From Streptomyces cavernae (GTDB lineage: Bacteria > Actinomycetota > Actinomycetes > Streptomycetales > Streptomycetaceae): a stretch of 64,000 nt of DNA. Positions 46,696 through 57,164 of the stretch are shown here, one piece after another (within the stretch, counting starts at the first letter, position 1; each line of letters starts with the position of its first letter). Both the position numbers and the translations under genes were made by a program. Where the stretch lies: the NCBI RefSeq assembly GCF_004023625.1, contig NZ_RPDJ01000007.1, positions 62,001 through 126,000 on the forward strand, in the 5' to 3' direction. The notes below the pieces were generated by a model. The model was not told the origin of the DNA. It searched no databases and worked only from the letters and a program-made list of their open reading frames with translations.

Positions 46696-47349
46696 GTGAC
46701 CGCCCCCGAGTCGCCTGAACCCGTCGCCGACGACGACAAGTCGCACGTGCCCCCTCTGACCACCCGTGTCGTCATCGCCGAGGACGAGGCGCTCATCCGG
46801 CTCGATCTGAAAGAGATGCTGGAGGAGGAGGGCTACACCGTCGTGGGTGAGGCCGGTGACGGGGAGCAGGCCGTGGAGCTGGCTCGTGAGCACCGGCCGG
46901 ATCTGGTGATCCTGGATGTGAAGATGCCGAAGATGGACGGTATCTCCGCGGCGGAGAAGATCGCGGAGGAGTCCATCGCGCCTGTCCTGATGCTGACGGC
47001 GTTCTCGCAGCGTGATCTCGTCGAGAGGGCTCGCGACGCTGGTGCGATGGCGTATCTCGTGAAGCCTTTCAGCAAGAGCGATGTCGTGCCCGCGATCGAG
47101 ATGGCGGTGTCGCGGTTCACGGAGCTCAAGCAGTTGGAGCAGGAGGTCGCGGATCTCACGCAGCGGTTGGAGACGCGGAAGCTGGTGGATCGGGCGAAGT
47201 CGATTTTGCAGACGGAGTACGGGTTGTCGGAGCCGGCGGCGTTCCGGTGGATTCAGAAGACGTCGATGGATCGTCGTATGTCGATGCAGCAGGTGGCTGA
47301 GGCGGTTATTCAGGACGCGGATGAGAAGAAGGCCGCGAAGGGCGGTTGA
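46696..47349 (+). CDS. Response regulator with ANTAR RNA-binding domain (PdtaR-like)
   Basis: 217 aa. REC domain at about 24-140 with phosphoacceptor Asp74 (LVILDVKMPKMDG) and YLVKPFSK. A coiled linker leads to the ANTAR domain (LVDRAKSILQTEYGLSEPAAFRWIQKTSM). ANTAR regulators bind paired hairpins in nascent RNA to stop termination. GTG at 46696 has AAGGAG seven bases upstream. The cognate kinase is not adjacent, as in mycobacterial PdtaR/PdtaS. Confidence 0.93.
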   Translation: MTAPESPEPVADDDKSHVPPLTTRVVIAEDEALIRLDLKEMLEEEGYTVVGEAGDGEQAVELAREHRPDLVILDVKMPKMDGISAAEKIAEESIAPVLMLTAFSQRDLVERARDAGAMAYLVKPFSKSDVVPAIEMAVSRFTELKQLEQEVADLTQRLETRKLVDRAKSILQTEYGLSEPAAFRWIQKTSMDRRMSMQQVAEAVIQDADEKKAAKGG

Positions 47350-47379
47350 GCGCTCGCAGAACGAACTCGTAGTACGAGA

Positions 47380-47418
47380 ACGAGGCCCGCGTCCCCGGTA
47401 AGGGGGCGCGGGCCTCGT
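47380..47418. terminator. Bidirectional terminator between ANTAR gene and liv operon
   Basis: ACGAGGCCCGCGTCCCC pairs with GGGGGCGCGGGCCTCGT across a short loop. It lies between the ends of two convergent units. Confidence 0.8.
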
Positions 47419-47441
47419 CGTGTGGCTGGGATGCCGAGGGG

Positions 47442-48158
47442 TCAGTCCTCGCCCAGGTATGCCTTGCGTACGGATTCGTCGTGGAGGAGGTCTTCTCCGG
47501 TGCCGGAGAGGACGACCTTGCCGATTTCCATGACGTGGCCCTGGTCGGCGAGGGAGAGGGCTGCTTGGGCGTTCTGCTCGACGAGCAGGATGGTGGTGCC
47601 CTGGGCCTTCAGTTCGGAGATGGTCGCCATGATTTTCTGCATCATGATCGGTGAGAGGCCCATGGAGGGTTCGTCGAGCATGAGGAGTTTGGGCTGGGAC
47701 ATGAGGGCGCGTCCCATGGCGAGCATCTGCTGTTCTCCGCCGGAGAGGGTTCCGGCGGCCTGCTTCCTGCGTTCTCCGAGGATGGGGAAGAGGTCGTAGG
47801 CGCGCTGGATGTCCTTTTCGATGCCTTCTTTGTCGCTGCGGAGGAAGGCACCGAGTTGGAGGTTTTCGGCGATGGTTAGCCGGGGGAAGATGTGTCGGCC
47901 TTCGGGGGAGTGGGCGAGTCCGAGGGCGACGATCTTGTGGGCGGGTACGCCGGTGAGGGGTTTGCCGTCGAAGGTGATGCGGCCCGAGGTGGGCTTGAGG
48001 AGGCCGGAGAGTGTGCGCAGGGTAGTGGTCTTGCCGGCGCCGTTGGTGCCGATGAGGGTGACTACCTGGCCTGCTTCGACGCTGAAGGAGATGCCTTTGA
48101 CGGCTTCGATTTTGCCGTAGGCCACCCGGAGGTCCTCGACCTCGAGGAGTGCGGTCAC
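47442..48158 (-). CDS. livF: Branched-chain amino acid ABC transporter, ATPase LivF
   Basis: 238 aa. Walker A GTNGAGKTT, ABC signature LSGGEQQM, Walker B LLMLDEPSMGLSP, H-loop VEQN. One of the two ATPases that drive import of Leu/Ile/Val (or related amides). GTG at 48158 overlaps the livG stop. Last gene of the leftward livKHMGF operon. Confidence 0.95.
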   Translation of the reverse strand: MTALLEVEDLRVAYGKIEAVKGISFSVEAGQVVTLIGTNGAGKTTTLRTLSGLLKPTSGRITFDGKPLTGVPAHKIVALGLAHSPEGRHIFPRLTIAENLQLGAFLRSDKEGIEKDIQRAYDLFPILGERRKQAAGTLSGGEQQMLAMGRALMSQPKLLMLDEPSMGLSPIMMQKIMATISELKAQGTTILLVEQNAQAALSLADQGHVMEIGKVVLSGTGEDLLHDESVRKAYLGED

Positions 48159-49009
48159 TGGGTGTCTCCCTTGGTGCTGGGGGCCGCTTCGGCGTGGGCT
48201 TCGGCGGCTGCTACTTCGGCGGCTTCCTCTTCTCCGGGTGCGCCCTCGAAGGGGGTTCCGAGGTATGCGGCGATGACGCGTTCGTCGCTCTGGACGACCT
48301 CGGAGGTTCCTTCGACGAGTTTTTCGCCTTGGACGAGGCAGGCGACGCGGTCGCTGAGGTTGAAGACGAAGCGCATGTCGTGCTCGATGAGGAGGACGGC
48401 GATGCCCTTGTCGCGGATGGCGAAGACGAGTTCTTCGGTGGCGCGGGTTTCCTGGGGGTTCATGCCGGCGGTGGGCTCGTCGAGGAGGAGCAGGCCGGGT
48501 TCGCTGGCGAGTGCCCGGGCGATTTCGAGCTTGCGCTGTTCGCCGTAGGGCAGGTTGCGGGCGAGGTGGTCGCGCTTGTGGGCGAGGCCGATGAACTCGA
48601 GGAGTTCCATGGCGCGTTCCTCGGAGGCTTTTTCCGCCTTCTTGAAGCCGGGGCCGCGCAGCAGGGCGGACCAGAGGCCTTCTTTGGTGCGGGTGTGGCG
48701 GCCGACGAGGACGTTTTCCAGAACGGTCATGTTGGCGAAGAGCCGGATGTTCTGGAAGGTGCGGGCGATTCCTGCCTTGGTGACGAGGTGGGGCTTGGGC
48801 GGCAGGACGGTGCCCTTGTAGGAGACGGTGCCTTCGGTGGGCACGTAGAGGCCGGTGAGGCAGTTGAAGAAGGTTGTCTTTCCGGCGCCGTTGGGTCCGA
48901 TGAGGCCGACGATTTCTCCGGTGTTGACGGTGAAGTCGACGGAGCGTACGGCGGTGAGGCCGCCGAAGCGCATGGTGACGGCGCGGGCTTCGAGTACTGG
49001 TGTGGTCAT
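48155..49009 (-). CDS. livG: Branched-chain amino acid ABC transporter, ATPase LivG
   Basis: 284 aa. Walker A GPNGAGKTTFFN, typical LivG insertion RTFQNIRLFANMTVLENV, signature LPYGEQRKLEIARAL, Walker B LLLLDEPTAGMNP. The C-terminal tail of about 30 residues is Glu/Ala-rich, unusual for LivG. The start lies five bases after the livM stop. Confidence 0.95.
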   Translation of the reverse strand: MTTPVLEARAVTMRFGGLTAVRSVDFTVNTGEIVGLIGPNGAGKTTFFNCLTGLYVPTEGTVSYKGTVLPPKPHLVTKAGIARTFQNIRLFANMTVLENVLVGRHTRTKEGLWSALLRGPGFKKAEKASEERAMELLEFIGLAHKRDHLARNLPYGEQRKLEIARALASEPGLLLLDEPTAGMNPQETRATEELVFAIRDKGIAVLLIEHDMRFVFNLSDRVACLVQGEKLVEGTSEVVQSDERVIAAYLGTPFEGAPGEEEAAEVAAAEAHAEAAPSTKGDTQ

Positions 49010-49014
49010 GTCGG

Positions 49015-50826
49015 TTACGCCCCCGCCTTGGTGACGGCCGGTTCGTCGGCGAGTGTTTCTGTGTCTGGTACGTCGAGTTGGCCGGTCTCGTGGAATTCGA
49101 GTTGGCGGCGGCGGTTGGCGATGATGCCTTCGGGGCGGAAGCGCATGAGGAGGATGAGTGCGATGCCGAAGGCGAGGAGTGATTTGTCCTGGAGGAAGAC
49201 GAGCTTTTCCGGGAGGAGGTAGAGGAGTGCGGCGCCGAGGAGGGGTCCGGCGACGGTGCCCATGCCGCCGAGGACGACGGCGGCCAGGAGGAAGGCCGAG
49301 TTGGGCGGGGTGGAGCCGGCGAACTGGTAGGGGTTGGGGACGACGCTGTAGGTGACGTGGGCGCTGACGGTGCCGGCGAGGCCGGCGAGTGAGGCGCCGA
49401 GGGCGAAGGCGATGAGTTTGACGTTGAAGCCGTTGATGCCCATGGCGGTGGCGGCGGTTTCGTCTTCGCGGATGGCGATCCAGGAGCGGCCGATGCGGGA
49501 GTCGGCGGCGCGGGTGTAGACGAGGACGACGATGGCCATGACGAGGACCATCAGCAGGTAGTAGTTGGCGAATCGGCCGATGGTGAAGCCGGCGATGTCG
49601 TGGGATTCCCCGAAGTTGAATCCGAAGAAGTCGAGGTCGGGGATGGAGGGGATGCCGTTGGGGCCGTTGGTGATGTCGGGTCCGGAGTCGCCGTCCATGT
49701 TGTTGACGGCGATGCGGAAGATTTCTCCGAAGCCGAGGGTGACGATGGCGAGGTAGTCGCCGCGCAGTCGCAGGGTGGGGGCGCCGATGAGGACGCCGAA
49801 GATGAGTGATGCGGCGGCGCCGGTGAGGGCGGAGGCCCAGAACGGGAATTGGACGCCGGAGATGGTGGAGAACTCGGAGCCGGAGACGAGGGCGGCGGTG
49901 TAGGCGCCGACGCCGAGGAAGGCGACGTATCCAAGGTCGAGTAGGCCGGCGAGGCCGACGACGATGTTGAGGCCGAGGGCGACGGTCCCGAAGATCAGGA
50001 TGTTGACGCCGATGTTGGCGTAGTGGTCGTCGGTCTGGGTGAAGGGGAAGGCGATGGCGGCGAGGAAGCCCATGGCGAGGGTGAAGCTGCGGTTGCCGGT
50101 GACGAGGTGGGAGAACCTGTCGAGGAGTCCGGCGGTGTGCAGGGCCCAGACGGCGAAGACCACGAGGATCAGGTAGCCGATGAAGAGTTCGCCGTACGCG
50201 GTGTCGATGCCGTAGGTGAAGGTGATGAGGCCGACGATGGTGACGGCGGTGATGATGAGACGCTGCTGCCAGGGTGTGGTGGGGGTTGCGGCGGGGATCT
50301 TCTCCGCTTTGGCGGTGTAGTGGCGGAGGGTTTCCTTGGTGGTGTCGCCGGTGGGTTCGGGTAGTGCGAAGGCGCCGATGACGGGCAGCAGGGAGGCGAT
50401 GGCGGCGATGTATCCGCCTGGTTCGAGGTTGACGAGTCCGCCGAGCTTGGCGGCTATCGCGATGACGGTGAACCAGGTGGTGCCGAGGGCGCCGAGGGCT
50501 GTCAGGGCGAGGGGGGCGTTGTTGCCTGCGGGGGTGAGCCAGCGCAGGCCGCGTACGCCGTAGCCGGCGAGGGCGAAGAGGACGATGAGGATGCCGCCGG
50601 TGAAGGTGAGCCACTGCAGGCCGCCGGGGTAGCCGTAGACGGTGAGGTCGCCGGGGAATTCGGCGGTCCAGGTCCAGGCGAGGAAGGCGGAGGCCGCGGT
50701 CGCCGCGCCGCCGATGAGTGTGAGGGCGCGGGCGGCGTTGGCGGGCAGGGGTATGAGGCCCCGTTCGGTGGTTGCCGTGGGCGTCTTGGGGGTCTCGGGC
50801 GTTGCTGGGGTCTTGGTCTCGGTCAT
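49015..50826 (-). CDS. livM: Branched-chain amino acid ABC transporter, permease LivM
   Basis: 603 aa, longer than proteobacterial LivM (about 425) because of extra N-terminal membrane segments. The permease core has GLNIVVGLAGLLDLGYVAFLGVGAYTAA and the coupling helix RESRI-type region (SRIGRSWIAIREDETAA). Integral membrane protein. ATG at 50826 lies four bases after the livH stop. Confidence 0.93.
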   Translation of the reverse strand: MTETKTPATPETPKTPTATTERGLIPLPANAARALTLIGGAATAASAFLAWTWTAEFPGDLTVYGYPGGLQWLTFTGGILIVLFALAGYGVRGLRWLTPAGNNAPLALTALGALGTTWFTVIAIAAKLGGLVNLEPGGYIAAIASLLPVIGAFALPEPTGDTTKETLRHYTAKAEKIPAATPTTPWQQRLIITAVTIVGLITFTYGIDTAYGELFIGYLILVVFAVWALHTAGLLDRFSHLVTGNRSFTLAMGFLAAIAFPFTQTDDHYANIGVNILIFGTVALGLNIVVGLAGLLDLGYVAFLGVGAYTAALVSGSEFSTISGVQFPFWASALTGAAASLIFGVLIGAPTLRLRGDYLAIVTLGFGEIFRIAVNNMDGDSGPDITNGPNGIPSIPDLDFFGFNFGESHDIAGFTIGRFANYYLLMVLVMAIVVLVYTRAADSRIGRSWIAIREDETAATAMGINGFNVKLIAFALGASLAGLAGTVSAHVTYSVVPNPYQFAGSTPPNSAFLLAAVVLGGMGTVAGPLLGAALLYLLPEKLVFLQDKSLLAFGIALILLMRFRPEGIIANRRRQLEFHETGQLDVPDTETLADEPAVTKAGA

Positions 50827-50830
50827 GATG

Positions 50831-51757
50831 TCACGCCCTGTCCGCTACGCGCTCGCCGAGGAGGCCTTGTGGCCTGAAGAGCAGGACGAGGATGAGGAGG
50901 CAGAAGGCCCAGACGTTGGCCCAGCTCTGGCCGCCCAGCTGCTGCATGCCGGGGATGCCGTCGATGTAGGCGGAGGCGAGGGTTTCGGCGATGCCGAGGA
51001 CGATGCCGCCGAGCATGGCGCCGTAGATGTTGCCGATGCCGCCGAGGACGGCTGCGGTGAACGCTTTGAGGCCCATGAGGAAGCCCATGCGGTAGTCGAT
51101 GCTGCCGTATTTGAGGCCGAAGGCGACGGCGGCGACTGCGGCGAAGAAGCCGCCGATGGCGAAGGCGATCACGATGATGCGGTTGGTGTCGATGCCCATG
51201 AGCTGTGCGGTGTCGGGGTCCTGGGCGGTGGCTTGCATGGCTCGGCCGGTGCGGCTGCGGCGCACGAAGAAGGCGAGGGAGGCCATGCAGACGACAGCGG
51301 CGAGGACCAGGAAGATGTCGGCGTCCTTGATGGTGACGGAGCCGAGGTCGTGGGTGGCGTCGAGGCCGGGGAAGGCGCGGGCTTTGTCGGCCTGGGGGTA
51401 GAAGTTGCGGACGACCTCTTGGAGTGCCAGGGAGAGGCCGATCGCGGTGATGAGCGGTGCCAGTCGTGGGGCTCCGCGCAGGGGTCGGTAGGCGAACCGT
51501 TCCGCTCCGACGGCGATGAGGACCGCGACGAGGCCGCCGCCGATGAGCATCAGGGGTACGAGGGCCCACATCGAGGTGCCGGAGGGGAGGGCGAGGTAGA
51601 CCGTGAGGGCTCCGAAGCCTCCGGTCATGAAGATTTCGCCGTGCGCGAAGTTGATGAGCTGGACGATGCCGTAAACCATCGTGTAGCCGATGGCGATCAG
51701 CCCGTACATCGAGCCGAGGAGCAGCCCGTTGGCCAGCTGCTGCGGCAGGGTGTTCAC
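50831..51757 (-). CDS. livH: Branched-chain amino acid ABC transporter, permease LivH
   Basis: 308 aa. GLLLGSMYGLIAIGYTMVYGI opens the first membrane helices; INFAHGEIFMTGG and RTGRAMQATAQDPDTAQLMGI are LivH features. GTG at 51757. Separated from livK by 126 bases that include a stable hairpin. Confidence 0.95.
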   Translation of the reverse strand: MNTLPQQLANGLLLGSMYGLIAIGYTMVYGIVQLINFAHGEIFMTGGFGALTVYLALPSGTSMWALVPLMLIGGGLVAVLIAVGAERFAYRPLRGAPRLAPLITAIGLSLALQEVVRNFYPQADKARAFPGLDATHDLGSVTIKDADIFLVLAAVVCMASLAFFVRRSRTGRAMQATAQDPDTAQLMGIDTNRIIVIAFAIGGFFAAVAAVAFGLKYGSIDYRMGFLMGLKAFTAAVLGGIGNIYGAMLGGIVLGIAETLASAYIDGIPGMQQLGGQSWANVWAFCLLILVLLFRPQGLLGERVADRA

Positions 51758-51822
51758 CGCATGGCCTCCATTGTCGTCAGGTCGTTGTGCACTGTGGCGT
51801 GCACACGGGTGGAATGTGGAAA

Positions 51823-51858
51823 GGGCCGCGCGGTCGGGGTCCTCCTTCCGCGCGGCCC
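51823..51858. terminator. Hairpin between livK and livH
   Basis: GGGCCGCGCGG pairs perfectly with CCGCGCGGCCC across a 14-base loop. No T-run on the minus strand. Likely a partial terminator or RNA-stability element that favours livK message. Confidence 0.65.
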
Positions 51859-51883
51859 GTGTGTTGCTGTGGTGCGGGTGGGG

Positions 51884-53122
51884 TCAGCTGGGGTCGTACG
51901 TGCCGGTCTTGACGGCCTTCCACTCGCCCTTTACGACCTGGTAGACGGTGAGCTGCTTGTTGGTGGTGTCGCCGAACTCGTCGAAGGAGACCTTGCCGCT
52001 GATGCCTTCGAAGTCGGTCTTCTGGACGGCATCGACGACCTTGGAGCGGAGGTCTTCGCCGGTGGGCAGCTTGCCGCCGTTGGCTTCCTTGACGGCCTTC
52101 ACGGCGTTGATGATGGCCGTGGTGGCGTCGTAGGAATAGGCGCCGTAGGCGCCGTAGTCGCCCTTGTAGCCCTTGGACTTGTAGGTCTCGACGAATGTCT
52201 TGGCGGCGGGCAGGGTGTCGACGGGGACGCCGATGGCGGTGGCGAGGTCGCCCTCGGAGGCGGTGCCCGCGGCCTCGATGTAGGTGCTGGCGAACATGCC
52301 GTCGCCGCCGAAGAGCGGGATCTTGACGCCGGTGTCCTTGAGCTGCTTGGTGATGAGTGCGGACTCGTCGTACTGGCCGCCGTAGTAGACCATGTCGGCG
52401 CCGGAGTTCTTGATCTTGGTGGCGAGGGAGCCGAAGTCCTTGTCGCCGGTGTTCACGTGGTCGGTTCCGGCGACCTTGCCGCCGAGCTTGGTGAACGCTT
52501 CGTTGAAGAGTTTGGCGAGGCCGGCGCCGTAGGTCTGCTTGTCGTCGACGACGAAGACCTTCTTCTTCTTGAGGCCGTTGAATGCGTAGTCGGCCGCGAA
52601 GCCGCCCTGGAGGGCGTCGGTGGTGGCGGTGCGGAAGTACGTCTTGTACGGCCGCTTGGGGGCGGTCTGCCAGTTCTTGCCCATGGTGAGCTCGGGGTTG
52701 GTGTTCGAGGGCGAGACCTGGACCATGTTGGCCGAGGCGAAGACCTGCAGCATCGACTGGGCGACACCGGAGTTGAGGGGGCCGACGGCGCCGACGACGG
52801 ACTTGTCGCCGGTGAGGGCGGTGGCGTTCTGCTGGCCGATGCCGGGCTGCGCCTTGTCGTCGAGGGCTTTGATCTTGAAGGTGACGCCTTCGACGAGCTT
52901 CTTGCTGTTGGCGTCGTCGATGGCTATCTGGGCGCCGTACTGGATGCCGAGGCCGGTGGTGGAGTTCTCACCGGAGAGGGGGGCGCTGACGCCGATGGTG
53001 AGCACGGTGCCGCTGTCGCCACCGCTGCTGTCGCCCTTGTCGTCTCGGGAGCCGCAGGCGGTGAGGGTCAGAGCTCCGGTGGTGAGCACGGAGGTGAGGA
53101 TCACCAGAGAACGCTGTCGCAC
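51884..53122 (-). CDS. livK: Branched-chain amino acid-binding lipoprotein LivK
   Basis: 412 aa. Lipoprotein signal peptide with lipobox LTAC in TTGALTLTACGS. Mature periplasmic-binding fold of the Leu/Ile/Val type (TIGVSAPLSGENSTTGLGI, VVGAVGPLNSGVA, YAFNGLKKKKVFVVDD). Anchored outside the cytoplasmic membrane. GTG at 53122 has GAAAGGA upstream; longer in-frame starts would place the signal peptide internally. Confidence 0.95.
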   Translation of the reverse strand: MRQRSLVILTSVLTTGALTLTACGSRDDKGDSSGGDSGTVLTIGVSAPLSGENSTTGLGIQYGAQIAIDDANSKKLVEGVTFKIKALDDKAQPGIGQQNATALTGDKSVVGAVGPLNSGVAQSMLQVFASANMVQVSPSNTNPELTMGKNWQTAPKRPYKTYFRTATTDALQGGFAADYAFNGLKKKKVFVVDDKQTYGAGLAKLFNEAFTKLGGKVAGTDHVNTGDKDFGSLATKIKNSGADMVYYGGQYDESALITKQLKDTGVKIPLFGGDGMFASTYIEAAGTASEGDLATAIGVPVDTLPAAKTFVETYKSKGYKGDYGAYGAYSYDATTAIINAVKAVKEANGGKLPTGEDLRSKVVDAVQKTDFEGISGKVSFDEFGDTTNKQLTVYQVVKGEWKAVKTGTYDPS

Positions 53123-53375
53123 AATCAGTCCTTTCCGCTGGCGCGACCCGCCCTGTGGGGTCGACTGGCGCCGCGTGGATACCGAACTCCCGATGGAGCG
53201 GTGACTGGCCGTGACTCTAAGCCTGGTCAGTGGCCATGGGCATCGCCCGACGCGGGCTTGTGACTCTCTTGTTATGACGTGATGGGCATCGAGTGGCACA
53301 AAGGGCGTTCGCCGGTGCTATTTCCGTTCCATATTTTGAGAAGCCGCACTTCCGCTTGTGGGTGGCGGCCTGGGG

Positions 53376-53843
<468 letters not shown>

Positions 53844-54166
53844 CGTGGCTGCCCCGTGGGGCCACGGAAGGGTCCGGCGGGGGCCCTTGCGCCTGCGGTC
53901 GGCGTCTGGGGCGGGGCCGCGCCGGACTCTCCGTCCTCGGTCATGGGGGTCCCCCCGCTCGAGCGAAGCCGAGAGTGGGGAGCGCTGTGTGTTTCACGGA
54001 GGGGCCTGGCTGGTTCGAGCGCCGGCCGCTGCGGGCGGAGAGTCCGGCACGTCCCCTTGCACCCGTGCACGGCTGCGGCTCGTCGGTTCTGCGGGTCGGC
54101 GCAATGCCTTGAGTCCGCTTGCGCTGGTGTGGGGTTGCGGGGCGTCGGTTCTGGGGGTTGGTGCGG
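53844..54166. other. Intergenic region with dispersed palindromic element
   Basis: 323 bases. Apart from the palindrome at 53943 I see only weak open frames and no convincing promoter. Confidence 0.5.
53943..53981. repeat. Imperfect palindrome resembling a dispersed Streptomyces repeat
   Basis: CCCCCCGCTC (53951 on) and GAGAGTGGGG enclose GAGCGAAGCC. This block is, from memory, very common between genes in many Streptomyces genomes, like a REP element. Confidence 0.6.
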
Positions 54167-54631
54167 CTAGGGCGTGGTGTCGGCGTCGCGGAGGAGGCAC
54201 GTCAGGCGTGCGGTGCATACCCTTTTGTTGCTTTCGTCCGTGATGACGACTTCGTATGTGGCGGTGGAGCGGCCGCGGTGGAGGGGGGTGGCGACTCCGG
54301 TGACGAGGCCTGAGCGGACTCCGCGGTGGTGGGTGCAGTTGAGGTCGACTCCGACGGCGAGCTTGGAGCTTCCGGCGTGGAGCATGGAGCCGATGGAGCC
54401 GAGCGTCTCGGCGAGGGTGGCCGACGCGCCGCCGTGGAGGAGTCCGTAGGGCTGGGTGTTGCCTTCCACGGGCATGGTGCCGACCACGCGGTCCGCGGAG
54501 GCTTCGGTGATGTCGATGCCCATGCGGGTGCCGAGATGTCCGGCGGAGAAGAGGGCCACGAGGTCGATGCCGAGTGCCGCGTATTCGTCGATGACCTCTT
54601 GCGGGAACTTAACGTGGCGGTGTTCGCCCAT
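54167..54631 (-). CDS. Hotdog-fold thioesterase (PaaI/YbdB-like)
   Basis: 154 aa. The hotdog motif is YGLLHGGASATLAETLGSIG, with the catalytic acidic residue in the helix. Acts on acyl- or aroyl-CoA thioesters as a tetramer or dimer. ATG at 54631. The molybdoprotein gene upstream ends 47 bases away on the same strand; the two may be co-transcribed. Confidence 0.88.
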   Translation of the reverse strand: MGEHRHVKFPQEVIDEYAALGIDLVALFSAGHLGTRMGIDITEASADRVVGTMPVEGNTQPYGLLHGGASATLAETLGSIGSMLHAGSSKLAVGVDLNCTHHRGVRSGLVTGVATPLHRGRSTATYEVVITDESNKRVCTARLTCLLRDADTTP

Positions 54632-54678
54632 CGGACCCTGCTCCGTTTCGTCGGGGATCGGTATGGCTGAGCAAACGC

Positions 54679-56961
<2,283 letters not shown>

Positions 56962-57164
56962 GATCGTCTCCCTTTGCGAGCGCGAGGCCTCACGCACATC
57001 CTGTACGTGTCCGGTGCTGGTCCTGTTCGCGGCCCCCTGCGTACGTCTCGATCCTGCCACGTCCGGCCACTGGTCATGCGGGGGCTGTGGACAACGTGTG
57101 TGCACGGTACACGCAGCGGTGCGGGCGGGCTCCGCTGTCAGTGGGCCGTGGCAGGATCGGAGGC

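Noticed and set aside
54032..54243. Plus-strand frames between 53605 and 54243 as genes
   Set aside because: No ribosome site, no domain, and they overlap the better-supported minus-strand gene and thioesterase end.
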